The position numbers were made by a program, and so were the translations under genes. Of a stretch of DNA of 64,000 nt, positions 33,692 through 42,955 are shown in pieces; the first letter of the stretch is position 1; each line of letters opens with the position of its first letter. Source of the stretch: Caballeronia catudaia. GTDB lineage: Bacteria; Pseudomonadota; Gammaproteobacteria; Burkholderiales; Burkholderiaceae. A model generated the notes under the pieces. That model was not told the origin of the DNA and searched no databases. It saw nothing but the letters and a program-made list of their open reading frames with translations. Location of the stretch: positions 1-64,000 of the forward strand of contig NZ_FCOF02000032.1 in NCBI RefSeq assembly GCF_001544755.2, given 5' to 3'.

Positions 33692-36481
33692 TCAGGCCGA
33701 TAACCCGCCGAACTTCACGAACAGGTGTTCCGGCCCGGAGTTGGTCAGGTTGTTGCCCCGCACATACTGAATCGGCCTTGCCGGATCGAGCGCGATGTCA
33801 GCCACCTTGCGGGCCAGGGCCTTCGTTGCGATGAGCGTCTCCAGCTTGGCGAGCGGCGCGCCGAGGCACTTGTGCATGCCGTTGCCAAAACCCAGATGGC
33901 CGTTGGAATCGCGGTCGATGTCGAACGTTTCGCCCTGCGCAAACTTTCGGCTGTCGCGGTTCGCCGCCGACAGCAGCAATCGCACCACCGCGCCCTTGGG
34001 CAGATCAATGCCCGCGACCGTGGTCGCCTCGGTGGTGATGCGGCTCACGCGCTGGACAGTCCCACGATAGCGCGCCACCTCCTCGACGAAACGGTCGGCG
34101 TCGGCAGGGTTTTCGCGGATCCGTCCCAGCAGATGCGGCTGCTCGGTGAGCATGCGAAACGCGTTGGCGACAAGGATGGTCGTCGTGTCGTGCCCGGCGA
34201 TGAAAACGAAGGCGCACAGCTCCTTCGCTTCCGTTTCCGAAAGCGCCCCGTCCTTCCACATACGCGCGATATGCCCGCCGATCGACTGGCTGCCGGTGAG
34301 CGCGAGCCGCTCCAGCGCTTCTTTCAGGTAGGCGAAGAAAGCCTGCGCGCTCTGCTCGTCGGTGCCGGTCCCCGGCGCATTGCGAGCGAGGCGCCCGAAG
34401 TAGCTGAAGGTCTCGTCCGACCAGAACTTCATCTTCTCCTCATCCTCGTTCGGCACGTCGATCATCGTCGAGATGGTCGAGATGCTGAGCGGGATGGCGA
34501 AATCGTCGACGACATCACCGCCGCCTTTGGCGATCATCGCGTCGATCAGCTCCTCCGCCCTGCGCCCGATCTGCTCGATAAAGGGATCGAGCGCCAGCGG
34601 CAGGAAGGACGGCTGGACGACCTTGCGCAACCGCGAATGATCGGGCGCATCGAAGAGCGTGAGGAACGTCAGCGGCGGCGGGCTGACGACCTCGGAGGAA
34701 AACAGCTTCGGATTGCGAATCGCCTGGTAGACATCGTCATAGCGCGAGAGGAACCACACGTCCGAAGTCGCCGACTGGCAACGCAGCACCGGCGCGTGCT
34801 CCCGCATCCAGCGGTAGTGGTCATAAGGGTCGCCTTGCGAGCCGTCATCGACCACCTTGAATGGTTCCAGCCCCTCGGGCCAGTCCAGTTCGTGTGAATA
34901 GGGCGGAAGGGTCTTGGCCGTGAAAGGGCAGATCTGCGGCGCGCTCTGCGGCACGGCGGCCGGGACGGAAGGGGGCGCCGCGAGCATCGCTGCCGGCTTA
35001 CCCGGCGTCATAGGCTCCAGTGCCCGGCTCATGGTCGCCTTGGAATGGAGTGCATGCAGCGCGATCACGTCTCGCGCCGCGTTCAGGTCGCCCAGTTCGA
35101 AGGCGGCGACAATGTCCCGGTGCTGCTGGACGATATCCCCGACGATCTCGATCTGACCGGTCAGTGCACGAGCGATGTAGTCCTGCACGGCCAGTTGCCG
35201 GTAGAGCGCGATCAGCTGGGCGTTCCCGGAAGCTTCGATGGTGAACAGGTGGAAGGCGTGATTTGCGTCGATATAGCGTCGGACATCGGTAAAGCGCCGC
35301 CCGGACACGAACGGCGCCGTCGCCTCGGCGAGCTGACGGAACCTGATCAATTGCTCGCTCGACAGCCGCCCCATGGTCAGCTGAGCCGCTCCCAGTTCGA
35401 GCGCCATGCGCAGGTCGAAGGCTTCGTCGACATCGACAGGAGCGATGCGCTCCTCGCCGGTCTGAACCACGAGGCCGGTTCCGGCGAACTTCTCGTAATA
35501 GAAATTGCGCGGCGTCAGCCCTTCGGACGACAGAAAATCGCGCACCGCATCGACCATCGGCGGCGGGCCGCAGAGATAGACATCCGCGTCCCCATCGTTG
35601 AGCTGAGAGGCGCTGATGTGATGGGTCACATAGCCCTTGTTGCGATAAGCACTGTTGGGGCTGGCGACGGTGCAGGTATAGGTGAAGTTCGGCAGGCGCC
35701 GTGCATAGGCTTCGAGCCGGTCGATGCCAGCCAGATCCTCGTCGCTGTTCACGCCCAGGATCATGTGGATCGGATGCGGACTGCCACCGTCCTCGACGAT
35801 CTCGTCCAGCATCGAGAGAAATGGCGCGAGGCCCGTGCCACCCGCCAGAAACAGTACCGGCCGCTCGATCGGGCGCAGATAGAAGCTTCCCAGCGGCCCG
35901 CGAAACTCGATCGGGTCTCCGACTTTGGCGATTTCGCGGAGCCATCTCGACATCATCCCTTGGCGTACGTTGCGAACAAGGAAGGACAGGCGCGCCTGGG
36001 ACGGCCCCGAGCTGAACGAGTAGGAGCGTGTCTGATCGGTGCCGGGGACCCGGATGTTGACATACTGCCCGGCAAGGAAGCTGAGATCTGCGCGGTTCTC
36101 GAGCTCGACAGAGAAAGCGATCGTGGTATCTGACGCTCGTTGGCAGGCGACGATTCGTCCGCTGTGGGAGGACGGTCCGGTACCCGAGACATCGGAGCTC
36201 GTGGCGATGCGGATCACACAGTCGGAACGCGGGCTCATCTGGCAGGTAAGAACCTTGCGGGCGCTCGCCTCCTCGGAGCTGAGCGCATCTTCCACGCAGT
36301 CGCCCAGAACGTACTCGCCGGACTCGCAGACCGCCTTGCAGGTGCCACACACGCCATCACGACAATCGAGCGGAATATTGATCTTGGCGCGAATGGCGGC
36401 ATCGGTGATTCGCTCGCCCTCGTCGCATTCGATGAAGCGTGTCACTCCGTCTTCAAAACGGAGGGTTATCTGGTGGGTCAT
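33692..36481 (-). CDS. Self-contained ferredoxin-reductase / FCD / cytochrome P450 fusion
   Basis: 929 residues from the ATG at 36481 (AGGAGAC site). A plant-type [2Fe-2S] domain comes first, with Cys 40, 45, 48 and 80. An FAD/NAD(P)H reductase follows (RSYS 152-155, GGTGLAP 214-220, CGPPPM 304-309), like BenC or GcoB. About 350-490 is an FCD domain, the ligand-binding part of GntR regulators, keeping D405, H411, H454 and H476 as possible metal ligands but with no DNA-binding domain. The P450 spans about 530-929: AGHDTT 762-767, ExxR at 801-804, heme Cys near 872 (FGNGMHKCLG). All electron-transfer parts are present, so self-sufficient oxygenation or O-dealkylation is likely; the substrate is unknown, perhaps aromatic. 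Confidence 0.9.
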   Translation of the reverse strand: MTHQITLRFEDGVTRFIECDEGERITDAAIRAKINIPLDCRDGVCGTCKAVCESGEYVLGDCVEDALSSEEASARKVLTCQMSPRSDCVIRIATSSDVSGTGPSSHSGRIVACQRASDTTIAFSVELENRADLSFLAGQYVNIRVPGTDQTRSYSFSSGPSQARLSFLVRNVRQGMMSRWLREIAKVGDPIEFRGPLGSFYLRPIERPVLFLAGGTGLAPFLSMLDEIVEDGGSPHPIHMILGVNSDEDLAGIDRLEAYARRLPNFTYTCTVASPNSAYRNKGYVTHHISASQLNDGDADVYLCGPPPMVDAVRDFLSSEGLTPRNFYYEKFAGTGLVVQTGEERIAPVDVDEAFDLRMALELGAAQLTMGRLSSEQLIRFRQLAEATAPFVSGRRFTDVRRYIDANHAFHLFTIEASGNAQLIALYRQLAVQDYIARALTGQIEIVGDIVQQHRDIVAAFELGDLNAARDVIALHALHSKATMSRALEPMTPGKPAAMLAAPPSVPAAVPQSAPQICPFTAKTLPPYSHELDWPEGLEPFKVVDDGSQGDPYDHYRWMREHAPVLRCQSATSDVWFLSRYDDVYQAIRNPKLFSSEVVSPPPLTFLTLFDAPDHSRLRKVVQPSFLPLALDPFIEQIGRRAEELIDAMIAKGGGDVVDDFAIPLSISTISTMIDVPNEDEEKMKFWSDETFSYFGRLARNAPGTGTDEQSAQAFFAYLKEALERLALTGSQSIGGHIARMWKDGALSETEAKELCAFVFIAGHDTTTILVANAFRMLTEQPHLLGRIRENPADADRFVEEVARYRGTVQRVSRITTEATTVAGIDLPKGAVVRLLLSAANRDSRKFAQGETFDIDRDSNGHLGFGNGMHKCLGAPLAKLETLIATKALARKVADIALDPARPIQYVRGNNLTNSGPEHLFVKFGGLSA

Positions 36482-36699
36482 GACGGTGTCTCCTCTAGAG
36501 GCGCCCGAACAACCGCTCCGCTGGCGGAATCGTCGGTCGAGTCGGCGCGCGAGGCAAGCTTGATGCTCGCAAGCGCCCGGCGGGTTCAGTGACGCCAATT
36601 TAGAGCCTCAGCCGCATTCCTTTCAATGGACAGAGACGTCGTCAAGCCGGACAAAACGTGCACCGACGTTGTCGCTCTCAAGCCGGCTGAGCCGATGCT

Positions 36700-36805
36700 C
36701 AGACAGCCTCACATCGCCTACAAGGTCGACGACCTCGAGGTGGCGATCGAAGGACATAGGTCATCCTCGGTCCCTGCGAGCCCGTAGATGCCCGCTTCCG
36801 TACCA
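36700..36805 (+). pseudogene. Broken VOC (glyoxalase-like) gene fragment
   Basis: The plus strand reads PHIAYKVDDLEVAIEG (from 36707) and then, after losing one base near 36757, VILGPCEPVDARFR (from 36760). Together these match the second half of a VOC-superfamily domain of the HIAY-VDDL type. Flanking sequence does not continue the family. It lies antisense under the last codons of the FtsH-like gene. Confidence 0.6.
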
Positions 36806-38787
36806 GACGCCGCAACACTGAAACAGACCGCTTTCCGTTCGCGCAAGGGCGTGACTCTGCTCTTGCGGATGAGTTCGTAGACATATGCGCCGGGCACCGT
36901 CTCGGTCTCGGTCAGCGCGCGCGTGACATCTTCCAGAATCGACTGATTCCTCCTGAGGAGTTCGAAGCAGCGCTCGTTCATCTCCTTCAATAGCGCGTTG
37001 GCCTGTTCGATCGCGCCATCGAGTTGCCGACCTGCAATCTCACGTGGCAGCGCGGCGAGACTGAACAGATTGCCATCGCTGCCGAATCCGAGCCGCGACA
37101 CCATCTCCAGACTGATGCGCGATGCTTCCTGCAAGTCCTGCGCCGCGCCGCTCGACGCCTCGCCAAACACCAGCAGCTCCGCATTGCGTCCGCCGAGCAG
37201 CACGATCAGTTCCTTTTCCAGCTCGCTGCGGCGATACAGATGCTTGTCCTGTGGCTTCGTGATGAGTGCCATGCCTAATGCGCCGCCGCGCGGCAATACC
37301 GTCAGCTCCTCCAGCACGCCAGCGCCCAGCAGCGCCGCTACGATGCCATGTCCCGCTTCATGCACGCCGACGCGACGGACTTCGTCCGCATCGAGCGCCT
37401 TCTGCGCGCCGCTCACATCGCCGATGCGCACCACCTTGACCGCCTCGTGCAGATGCCCGGCGCACACCATGCCCGCGCCTTGCCTGCGCGCGATCAGCCC
37501 AGCCTGATTGACGATCATCGACAGCGACGCGGGCGACAAACCGACCGTCAGCCGCGCGAGCTGATCGCAGTCGATGTCCGCTGAACGCGACGGCAGCTTG
37601 CCCAGGTAATACTCGAAAATCTTCACGCGATCCGCTACATCCGGCAGACGCACCGGCACGATGCGATCGAAGCGGCCCGGACGGCGCAGCGCTTCGTCGA
37701 GATTGTCGGGAAAGTTGGTCGCGGCGACGAGAATCACGCCTTCGTTCTTCTCGAAGCCGTCCATTTCCGCGAGCAGCTGATTGATGACGCGGTTGCTTTC
37801 GGCATCAGCGGAACCGGATGCGCCGCTGGTGCGCGCGGCGAGCCCGTCGGCTTCGTCGATGAAGATCACCACGGGGCCGTGCTTGCGCGCCGTCCTGAAC
37901 AGATGTTTGACCTTCTGAATGCCGGCGCCGTAATACTTCGCGCTGAAATAACTTCCCGTGATGGCGATGAAATGCGCGCCGCATTCACCCGCCAGCGCCT
38001 GCGCGAGCCGGGTTTTACCGACGCCGGGTCCGCCCGTCATCAGCACGCCGCAGGGCGGCCGGATGCCCATTTTCGTGAACGACTTCGGATCGCGCAGATA
38101 AGCCTTGATGTCGTCGAGCGCGGCCTTCGCTTCGACTGCACCGATCACGTCGTCGAAGCACATGTCGGGCGGCGCGTCGATCAGCGTGGCGTCGCCCTTC
38201 ATCTCGCGGCGCATGTACCAGAGCATCAGAGCCAGCAACAGCACGTACACCAGCATGCTGGCCCAGTCGCGAAACATGCCGAGCAGCGGCCCGACGCCCG
38301 CTTGCGCACCGACGGAAACATTCGGCAACCACGCGATCTGGTAGTCCGGCGCGCTGTCGCCCTTGGTCGGATTGAGCAGCAGCGATTGGGAGAACACCGC
38401 GAAGCGATCGGTGACGAAATAACGCGAGCCGCTTTTCGTCGAAACGAGGATGGCATCGACCGTCACGCCGATCGCGGCCACGCGCTTTTCCCGGATATCC
38501 GCGAGCATGCGTGAGGCGTCCTGCTCGGTATGCGTCCATGGCGACGGGTCCTGCCGCATGTGATAGACGATGCTCGTCGCCTGCAACGCACTGTCGTGCC
38601 GGTCCGCCCCGCCATGTCGCAGCACGCCTGAGCCGATCGCGATCAGCACGGCGGCGAGCGCAGCGAAGGCGATGAAGAGCCGCCGGCGGCCACGCCGCGT
38701 CCATCGTCCGTTCTTTCCCGGTTTCATGCGGTTCTTCCCCGTATCGCGTAGGTGTGCGTCCCTCTCGTGCGGGGACTTGTCGCTCAT
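36718..38787 (-). CDS. Non-canonical FtsH-like AAA+ zinc protease
   Basis: 689 residues from the ATG at 38787; the ATG at 38727 is an alternative. A basic N-terminus, two membrane segments (about 35-55 and 165-185) and a periplasmic region precede an AAA+ domain with Walker A GGPGVGKTRL, Walker B VVIFIDEADG and SRH arginines (RRPGRFDR). The M41 zinc motif HEAGH and the later GEASSGAAQDLQEA region make it an active-looking protease. The FtsH fold appears to end near YVYELIRKSRV; about 42 further residues are translated antisense to a VOC gene fragment. Probably a second FtsH paralogue, not the housekeeping enzyme. Confidence 0.86.
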   Translation of the reverse strand: MSDKSPHERDAHLRDTGKNRMKPGKNGRWTRRGRRRLFIAFAALAAVLIAIGSGVLRHGGADRHDSALQATSIVYHMRQDPSPWTHTEQDASRMLADIREKRVAAIGVTVDAILVSTKSGSRYFVTDRFAVFSQSLLLNPTKGDSAPDYQIAWLPNVSVGAQAGVGPLLGMFRDWASMLVYVLLLALMLWYMRREMKGDATLIDAPPDMCFDDVIGAVEAKAALDDIKAYLRDPKSFTKMGIRPPCGVLMTGGPGVGKTRLAQALAGECGAHFIAITGSYFSAKYYGAGIQKVKHLFRTARKHGPVVIFIDEADGLAARTSGASGSADAESNRVINQLLAEMDGFEKNEGVILVAATNFPDNLDEALRRPGRFDRIVPVRLPDVADRVKIFEYYLGKLPSRSADIDCDQLARLTVGLSPASLSMIVNQAGLIARRQGAGMVCAGHLHEAVKVVRIGDVSGAQKALDADEVRRVGVHEAGHGIVAALLGAGVLEELTVLPRGGALGMALITKPQDKHLYRRSELEKELIVLLGGRNAELLVFGEASSGAAQDLQEASRISLEMVSRLGFGSDGNLFSLAALPREIAGRQLDGAIEQANALLKEMNERCFELLRRNQSILEDVTRALTETETVPGAYVYELIRKSRVTPLRERKAVCFSVAASGTEAGIYGLAGTEDDLCPSIATSRSSTL

Positions 38788-39239
38788 GCGCCGGCCCTTG
38801 CGCGTTGTATGCCTTGTATGTATTGGCGGCGACGCAGGAGCGCAGGCGATGAATCTTGCACGCGATGAAAATTCGCGTCCGTGCGCACGACCGCCTTGGC
38901 GGTCGCGAGCGTTCACCCGTTGCCGGGCCGTGGACGACTCGCGGTCGAGCACCGCGTCTTGGTCAGATGCACACCGATCGGGGGGAAGCAGCGGACGTGA
39001 CCGGGCGAGGAAGACCGGTTGGAAAGGTTGACGCTCTGGTGGATACCGCAGGATTGCTCGCGATCCGTCGCAAAGGCATCTACTTTGCGAGGGTCACGCT
39101 CGCGCAGATGATCTGTTTCTTTTCGGACACGAGATGAAGGGCGACGCCACCTGAACGCCGGAAGGCGCCGCCGCACAGGGAGAGCAATGCCGGCTTCGAA
39201 GCCGCAAGCCGGCGTTGAGAAGATTCGTTTGTCTCAATG
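38788..39239. other. 452-bp region upstream of the FtsH-like gene
   Basis: No gene recognised. It contains the near-perfect palindrome CGACCGCC-TT-GGCGGTCG (38888-38905), about 100 bp upstream of the FtsH-like start and a candidate operator. A long dyad at 39186-39216 (GCCGGCTT with AAGCCGGC) lies just after the convergent dehydrogenase gene. The latter may slow transcription but has no T-run. Confidence 0.4.
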
Positions 39240-40133
39240 TCATGACAACGGCAAGCCGTTGCGCCTGCGCAGTTCGAGAATCAGTGCGCTGTGGTCCAGC
39301 TCACCGTCGCCATGTTCGATCATGTCAGCGAAAAGGCCATCGACGAGCCCCAGTACCGGCAACTCCAGCCCCAGGCTCTGCGCAAAACCGAGCGCCGTCT
39401 TCGTATCCTTGATCTGATACTTCGCCGGCCCGCCCGGCGCGAAGTCCCGCGCGATCATGCGCGCCGCGTGCTGGCGCAGGATCGTCGAGTCGGCGAATCC
39501 GCCGAGGAGCGCCGCGCGGACCTGCGCGGGATCGGCGCCGCCGCGTTCCGCGAGCAGCATGGCTTCGGCGACGGTGGCGATCGTGCTTGCCACCATCATC
39601 TGATTGACGAGCTTCGCGAGCTGCCCCGTGCCGGCCGGGCCGATGCGCGTCGGACGGCCCATCGTCTGCAGCAGCGCGCGCGCACCTTCGAAGACCGATG
39701 CCTCGCCGCCGGCCATGATCGCGAGCGTGCCGTCCCGCGCGCCCTTCTCGCCGCCGGAAACGGGCGCGTCGAGATAGCCGATATCGCGCGCCGCCGCCGC
39801 CTGTGCGTGCCGCTGCGCGGTATCGACGGGGATCGAGCTCATCACGATCAGCACGCTGCCCTCGCGCATTCTCGCGATGATGCCGTCGTCACCGAGCAGG
39901 ATGTCGTCGCACGCGGGGCCGGAGCTCAGCATGCAGATCACGACATCCGCATCGCGCGTGGCTTCGCTCGCGTGTCCCACCACCTCGACTCCTGCATCGA
40001 CGAGCGGCGCTGCCTTGTCCCGGGTGCGGTTCCATGCCGCGACCCGGTAGCCGGCGCCTGCAATGCGCCGGGCCATCGGCAAGCCCATGATCCCCGTGCC
40101 GATAAAGCCCACTGCGAGGCTCGCGCGCATCAT
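39240..40133 (-). CDS. Beta-hydroxyacid dehydrogenase
   Basis: 297 residues. The N-terminal Rossmann motif is VGFIGTGIMGLPMARRI. The substrate signature is DAPVSGGEKGARDGTL and the catalytic Lys lies in GQLAKLVNQMM. It belongs to the 3-hydroxyisobutyrate / tartronate semialdehyde / L-threonate dehydrogenase group. The ATG at 40133 overlaps the upstream stop by four bases (ATGA). Third gene of an operon with the SAF-domain oxidoreductase and the ABM protein. Confidence 0.88.
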   Translation of the reverse strand: MMRASLAVGFIGTGIMGLPMARRIAGAGYRVAAWNRTRDKAAPLVDAGVEVVGHASEATRDADVVICMLSSGPACDDILLGDDGIIARMREGSVLIVMSSIPVDTAQRHAQAAAARDIGYLDAPVSGGEKGARDGTLAIMAGGEASVFEGARALLQTMGRPTRIGPAGTGQLAKLVNQMMVASTIATVAEAMLLAERGGADPAQVRAALLGGFADSTILRQHAARMIARDFAPGGPAKYQIKDTKTALGFAQSLGLELPVLGLVDGLFADMIEHGDGELDHSALILELRRRNGLPLS

Positions 40134-40441
40134 GCAGGGTCGCGACGGCCGAAGCGCACGGGGCGCTCCGCGACGATCAGCGCCGGGAAGCCAGCACGAA
40201 ACCGATCGAGGTGCGGCGTTTGCAGGTGCGCATCGAACGCGGCGCGATCGTCGTAGACTTCGTAGAACATCACGCGCGCCGGTGTTTCGTCGAGCTGGAC
40301 GATGTCGAACTGCCTGCAACCGGGCTCGTCGGCGAGCGAGTGCCGCGCATCGTCGCGGGCGAGCGCGAGGAAGTCGCGAACACAGTCGGCCTTGACTTCG
40401 AACTCGGCGACGACCACGAATGCTTCGGTTCCGCTAACCAT
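40130..40441 (-). CDS. Antibiotic biosynthesis monooxygenase (ABM) family protein
   Basis: 103 residues from the ATG at 40441, which has GGAGA seven bases upstream; a longer frame starts at 40465. The dimeric ferredoxin-like ABM fold is shown by FVVVAEFEVKADCVRDFLAL, EPGCRQFDIVQ and MFYEVYDDRAAFDAHL. Despite the family name most such proteins act in small-molecule metabolism or oxidation without cofactors. It is translationally coupled to the beta-hydroxyacid dehydrogenase gene. Confidence 0.82.
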   Translation of the reverse strand: MVSGTEAFVVVAEFEVKADCVRDFLALARDDARHSLADEPGCRQFDIVQLDETPARVMFYEVYDDRAAFDAHLQTPHLDRFRAGFPALIVAERPVRFGRRDPA

Positions 40442-40477
40442 GCCGGGCTCTCCGTTCGATGCCACGATGTGCGCGCC

Positions 40478-41836
40478 TCACGCTGCCTTCGCGGGCTTGC
40501 CGAGCGCACTGTGCTCCATCTCGCGACGCAGCGCGACGACATCCAGATCGCGTTCGAGCTCGACATCCTCGAAGCGCACGATGGTGTCCTTGGCGACCGG
40601 GCGCTTGAGCCTCACGTTGTGTGCGAGCCCGATCGGCAGGCCGCCGATGGCAAGGCTCTTCGATGCCGGGATCGCATTGGCCCAGACCGCATAGCCGCCT
40701 TCGCCGTCGAGCATCTCGCCCGGCTTGAGGTCGCGCTTGGCCGTCGCGACGGCGTCGCCCCGGAATTCCTTCGATGAGCCCGTCGCCTCGCCGCGCAACA
40801 CGGCCGACAGCACGCTCACGCTGGTTTCGAGACCGATCATGTGGAAGGGCCGCCACATCGAGCCGTACCAGCCGGTCGGATCGACGAGTAGGCCGTATTG
40901 CTTGAAGCACGCACGCGCGTATTCATTCGGCGCCTTGAACGTGACGAACACACCGTAGCGGATGTTGTTGAGCACTTCGCGGCCGTCCGGTTCCTGGCTG
41001 GCGGCGATGTCCACGAGACCGCTGCGCGAAAGACGTCCGCCATCTTCCGCGGGCCGGAAGACGCGCGCCAGGTCATGCAGGCCGGCGGGAGGGAAGGCGA
41101 GACCGTTGTCCGGGCAATCGAGACCCGTGCCGTTCGCGACCGCCGCCATCTCGATTGCGGCCTTCGTGCCATCGGTGAAGGAGTTGTACATCTTCGGGTT
41201 GAAGTCGCCTTTGGCCACTTCTTCCTCGGTCCAGCCGAAGAAGCCCCACACCGTGTCCGGCGTCGAATAGCGATAGCGCGGTTCGAAGTTCATGCCTTTG
41301 CCGGCCGAGGTCAGCTCGAAACCGCACGAGCGCACCCAGTCCACGAGTTCGCAGATGATCGCGGGCTGGTCGCCATACGCCATGCTGTAGACGAGACCGC
41401 GCTCGCGGGCGCGCGCAGCGAGCAACGGGCCGCACATCGCGTCGGCCTCGACGTTGACCATCACTACATGCTTGTTGCCTTCGATCGCGGCCAGTGCGTG
41501 ACGCACACCGGCGATCGGGTGTCCCGTCGCTTCGATGATGCATTCGATTTCATCGCACGCGGCGAGCGCGGCGGCATCGTCGAGCACGCACGTGGCCCCG
41601 GTCTTGACGGCATCGGAGAGGGTGCGCGCGCCATATTGCTCGGCCGGCCAGCCGACGCGCGCAAGCGATGCACGCGCCTTGCCGACGTCGAGATCGGCGA
41701 CGCCCACGACATGCAGCCCTTCGATATGGCGGGCTTGCGAGAGCACCATCGAGCCGAACTTGCCGGCCCCGATCAGGCCGACGCGAACCGGACGTCCGGA
41801 AGCGTTGCGTGCCTGGAGCAGACTGGAGAGATTCAT
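40478..41836 (-). CDS. NAD(P)-binding oxidoreductase with C-terminal SAF domain
   Basis: 452 residues from the ATG at 41836 (AAGGA site); a TTG two codons earlier is less likely. The N-terminal Rossmann fold shows VRVGLIGAGKFGSMVL. The centre is homoserine-dehydrogenase-like, and the last 90 residues form an SAF domain (KPGEMLDGEGGYAV...). Such proteins are often misnamed flagellar protein FlgA-like; they are cytoplasmic dehydrogenases of sugar-acid operons. First gene of a three-gene operon beside a TRAP transporter. Confidence 0.82.
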   Translation of the reverse strand: MNLSSLLQARNASGRPVRVGLIGAGKFGSMVLSQARHIEGLHVVGVADLDVGKARASLARVGWPAEQYGARTLSDAVKTGATCVLDDAAALAACDEIECIIEATGHPIAGVRHALAAIEGNKHVVMVNVEADAMCGPLLAARARERGLVYSMAYGDQPAIICELVDWVRSCGFELTSAGKGMNFEPRYRYSTPDTVWGFFGWTEEEVAKGDFNPKMYNSFTDGTKAAIEMAAVANGTGLDCPDNGLAFPPAGLHDLARVFRPAEDGGRLSRSGLVDIAASQEPDGREVLNNIRYGVFVTFKAPNEYARACFKQYGLLVDPTGWYGSMWRPFHMIGLETSVSVLSAVLRGEATGSSKEFRGDAVATAKRDLKPGEMLDGEGGYAVWANAIPASKSLAIGGLPIGLAHNVRLKRPVAKDTIVRFEDVELERDLDVVALRREMEHSALGKPAKAA

Positions 41837-42016
41837 GTGCAATCCTTTGTGGTCGAAACTATGGATCGTGGCCGCGAGCGCGGCGCGCGGTGAGTGGGCC
41901 GAGTGGCGTGATCGAAGGCATGACAGCGGTGCGCCTTACTTGCGAGCAAGTGTAGTCAGGGGCATCAGCCAGAACAATTAACATTTCCAAGGCGATTCGT
42001 TAGCCAGGCTTCAACG

Positions 42017-42925
42017 TCAGCGGGCGGCGGGAAGTTGGGACGCGGATTGCCAGGCGGCACGCTCCGCGCGCAGCCAGTCGAGGAACAAGATCACTTTCTT
42101 TTTGTGCAGATGCTCGAACGGGCAGACGATCCACTGCGTCGTCAGGCGGATCGAAGGAGGCTCGCGCACCGGGCAGATCAACGTGCCGTCGCGCAGCTCG
42201 CGCCACATCATCAGCGTGCTTTCGAGCGCGATACCCATGCCGTCGACGGCCGCATCGATCGCCATGTGGCTGCGATCGAACAGGACGCGCTGGCCCGGAT
42301 CGAGCGGCGCCGCGCGCGCCACCGAGAACCAATGCGGCCACTGGACTTGCGACTTGATCGAATGAATGAGCCGATGCCGCTGAAGATCGGCGGCATCGAG
42401 ACTCGACGGCACGCAGTACGCGGGCGAGCATACCGGCAGGAACGATTCCTCGGCGAGCGCTTCGACATAAACGCCCGGCCATTGCCCGGTGCCGTGACGA
42501 ATCTCGACATCGACCGCTTCCTGCGCGAAGTCGGTCATTTCATTGGTGCCGTTCAGGCGCACTTCCAGATCGGGATGACCGTCGAGGAACGAGCGCAGGC
42601 GCGGCAACAGGAACTTGGTGGAGAGTGTCGGCGTGGCGCGCACGGTCAGTAGCGTGACGGAGCGCAACCCGCGTATACGCTGAGTCGCATCCGCGATGCG
42701 GTCGATCTCCTCTGAAATCATCGCGAAGTAGCGCTCGCCGGCTTCGGTCAACGCTACGCCGCGTCCGACCTTCGTCATCAACGCCGTGCCCAGGTGCGTC
42801 TCGAGCGACTGGATCTGCTGGCTCACAGCCGATGGCGTGACGTTCAACTCCGCTGCTGCACGAGAGATGCTCCCCGAAGTCGCCGCAGCATGAAAAACAC
42901 TGATGGCCCGCAATGGCAGATACAT
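42017..42925 (-). CDS. LysR-type regulator of the TRAP / SAF-oxidoreductase module
   Basis: 302 residues from the ATG at 42925, with two earlier in-frame codons possible (start at 42931). The helix-turn-helix is SISRAAAELNVTPSAVSQQI and the effector domain follows; it belongs to the GcvA-like group. It is divergent from the TRAP operon across about 190 bp that contain a long dyad, and upstream of the SAF-oxidoreductase operon on its own strand. It probably controls both. Confidence 0.88.
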   Translation of the reverse strand: MYLPLRAISVFHAAATSGSISRAAAELNVTPSAVSQQIQSLETHLGTALMTKVGRGVALTEAGERYFAMISEEIDRIADATQRIRGLRSVTLLTVRATPTLSTKFLLPRLRSFLDGHPDLEVRLNGTNEMTDFAQEAVDVEIRHGTGQWPGVYVEALAEESFLPVCSPAYCVPSSLDAADLQRHRLIHSIKSQVQWPHWFSVARAAPLDPGQRVLFDRSHMAIDAAVDGMGIALESTLMMWRELRDGTLICPVREPPSIRLTTQWIVCPFEHLHKKKVILFLDWLRAERAAWQSASQLPAAR

Positions 42926-42955
42926 GATCACCCTTTAGATTGGCTACACCTTTGC

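Noticed and set aside
38888..38905. Intrinsic terminator
   Set aside because: The palindrome has only a two-base loop and no T-run; it is better read as a possible operator.
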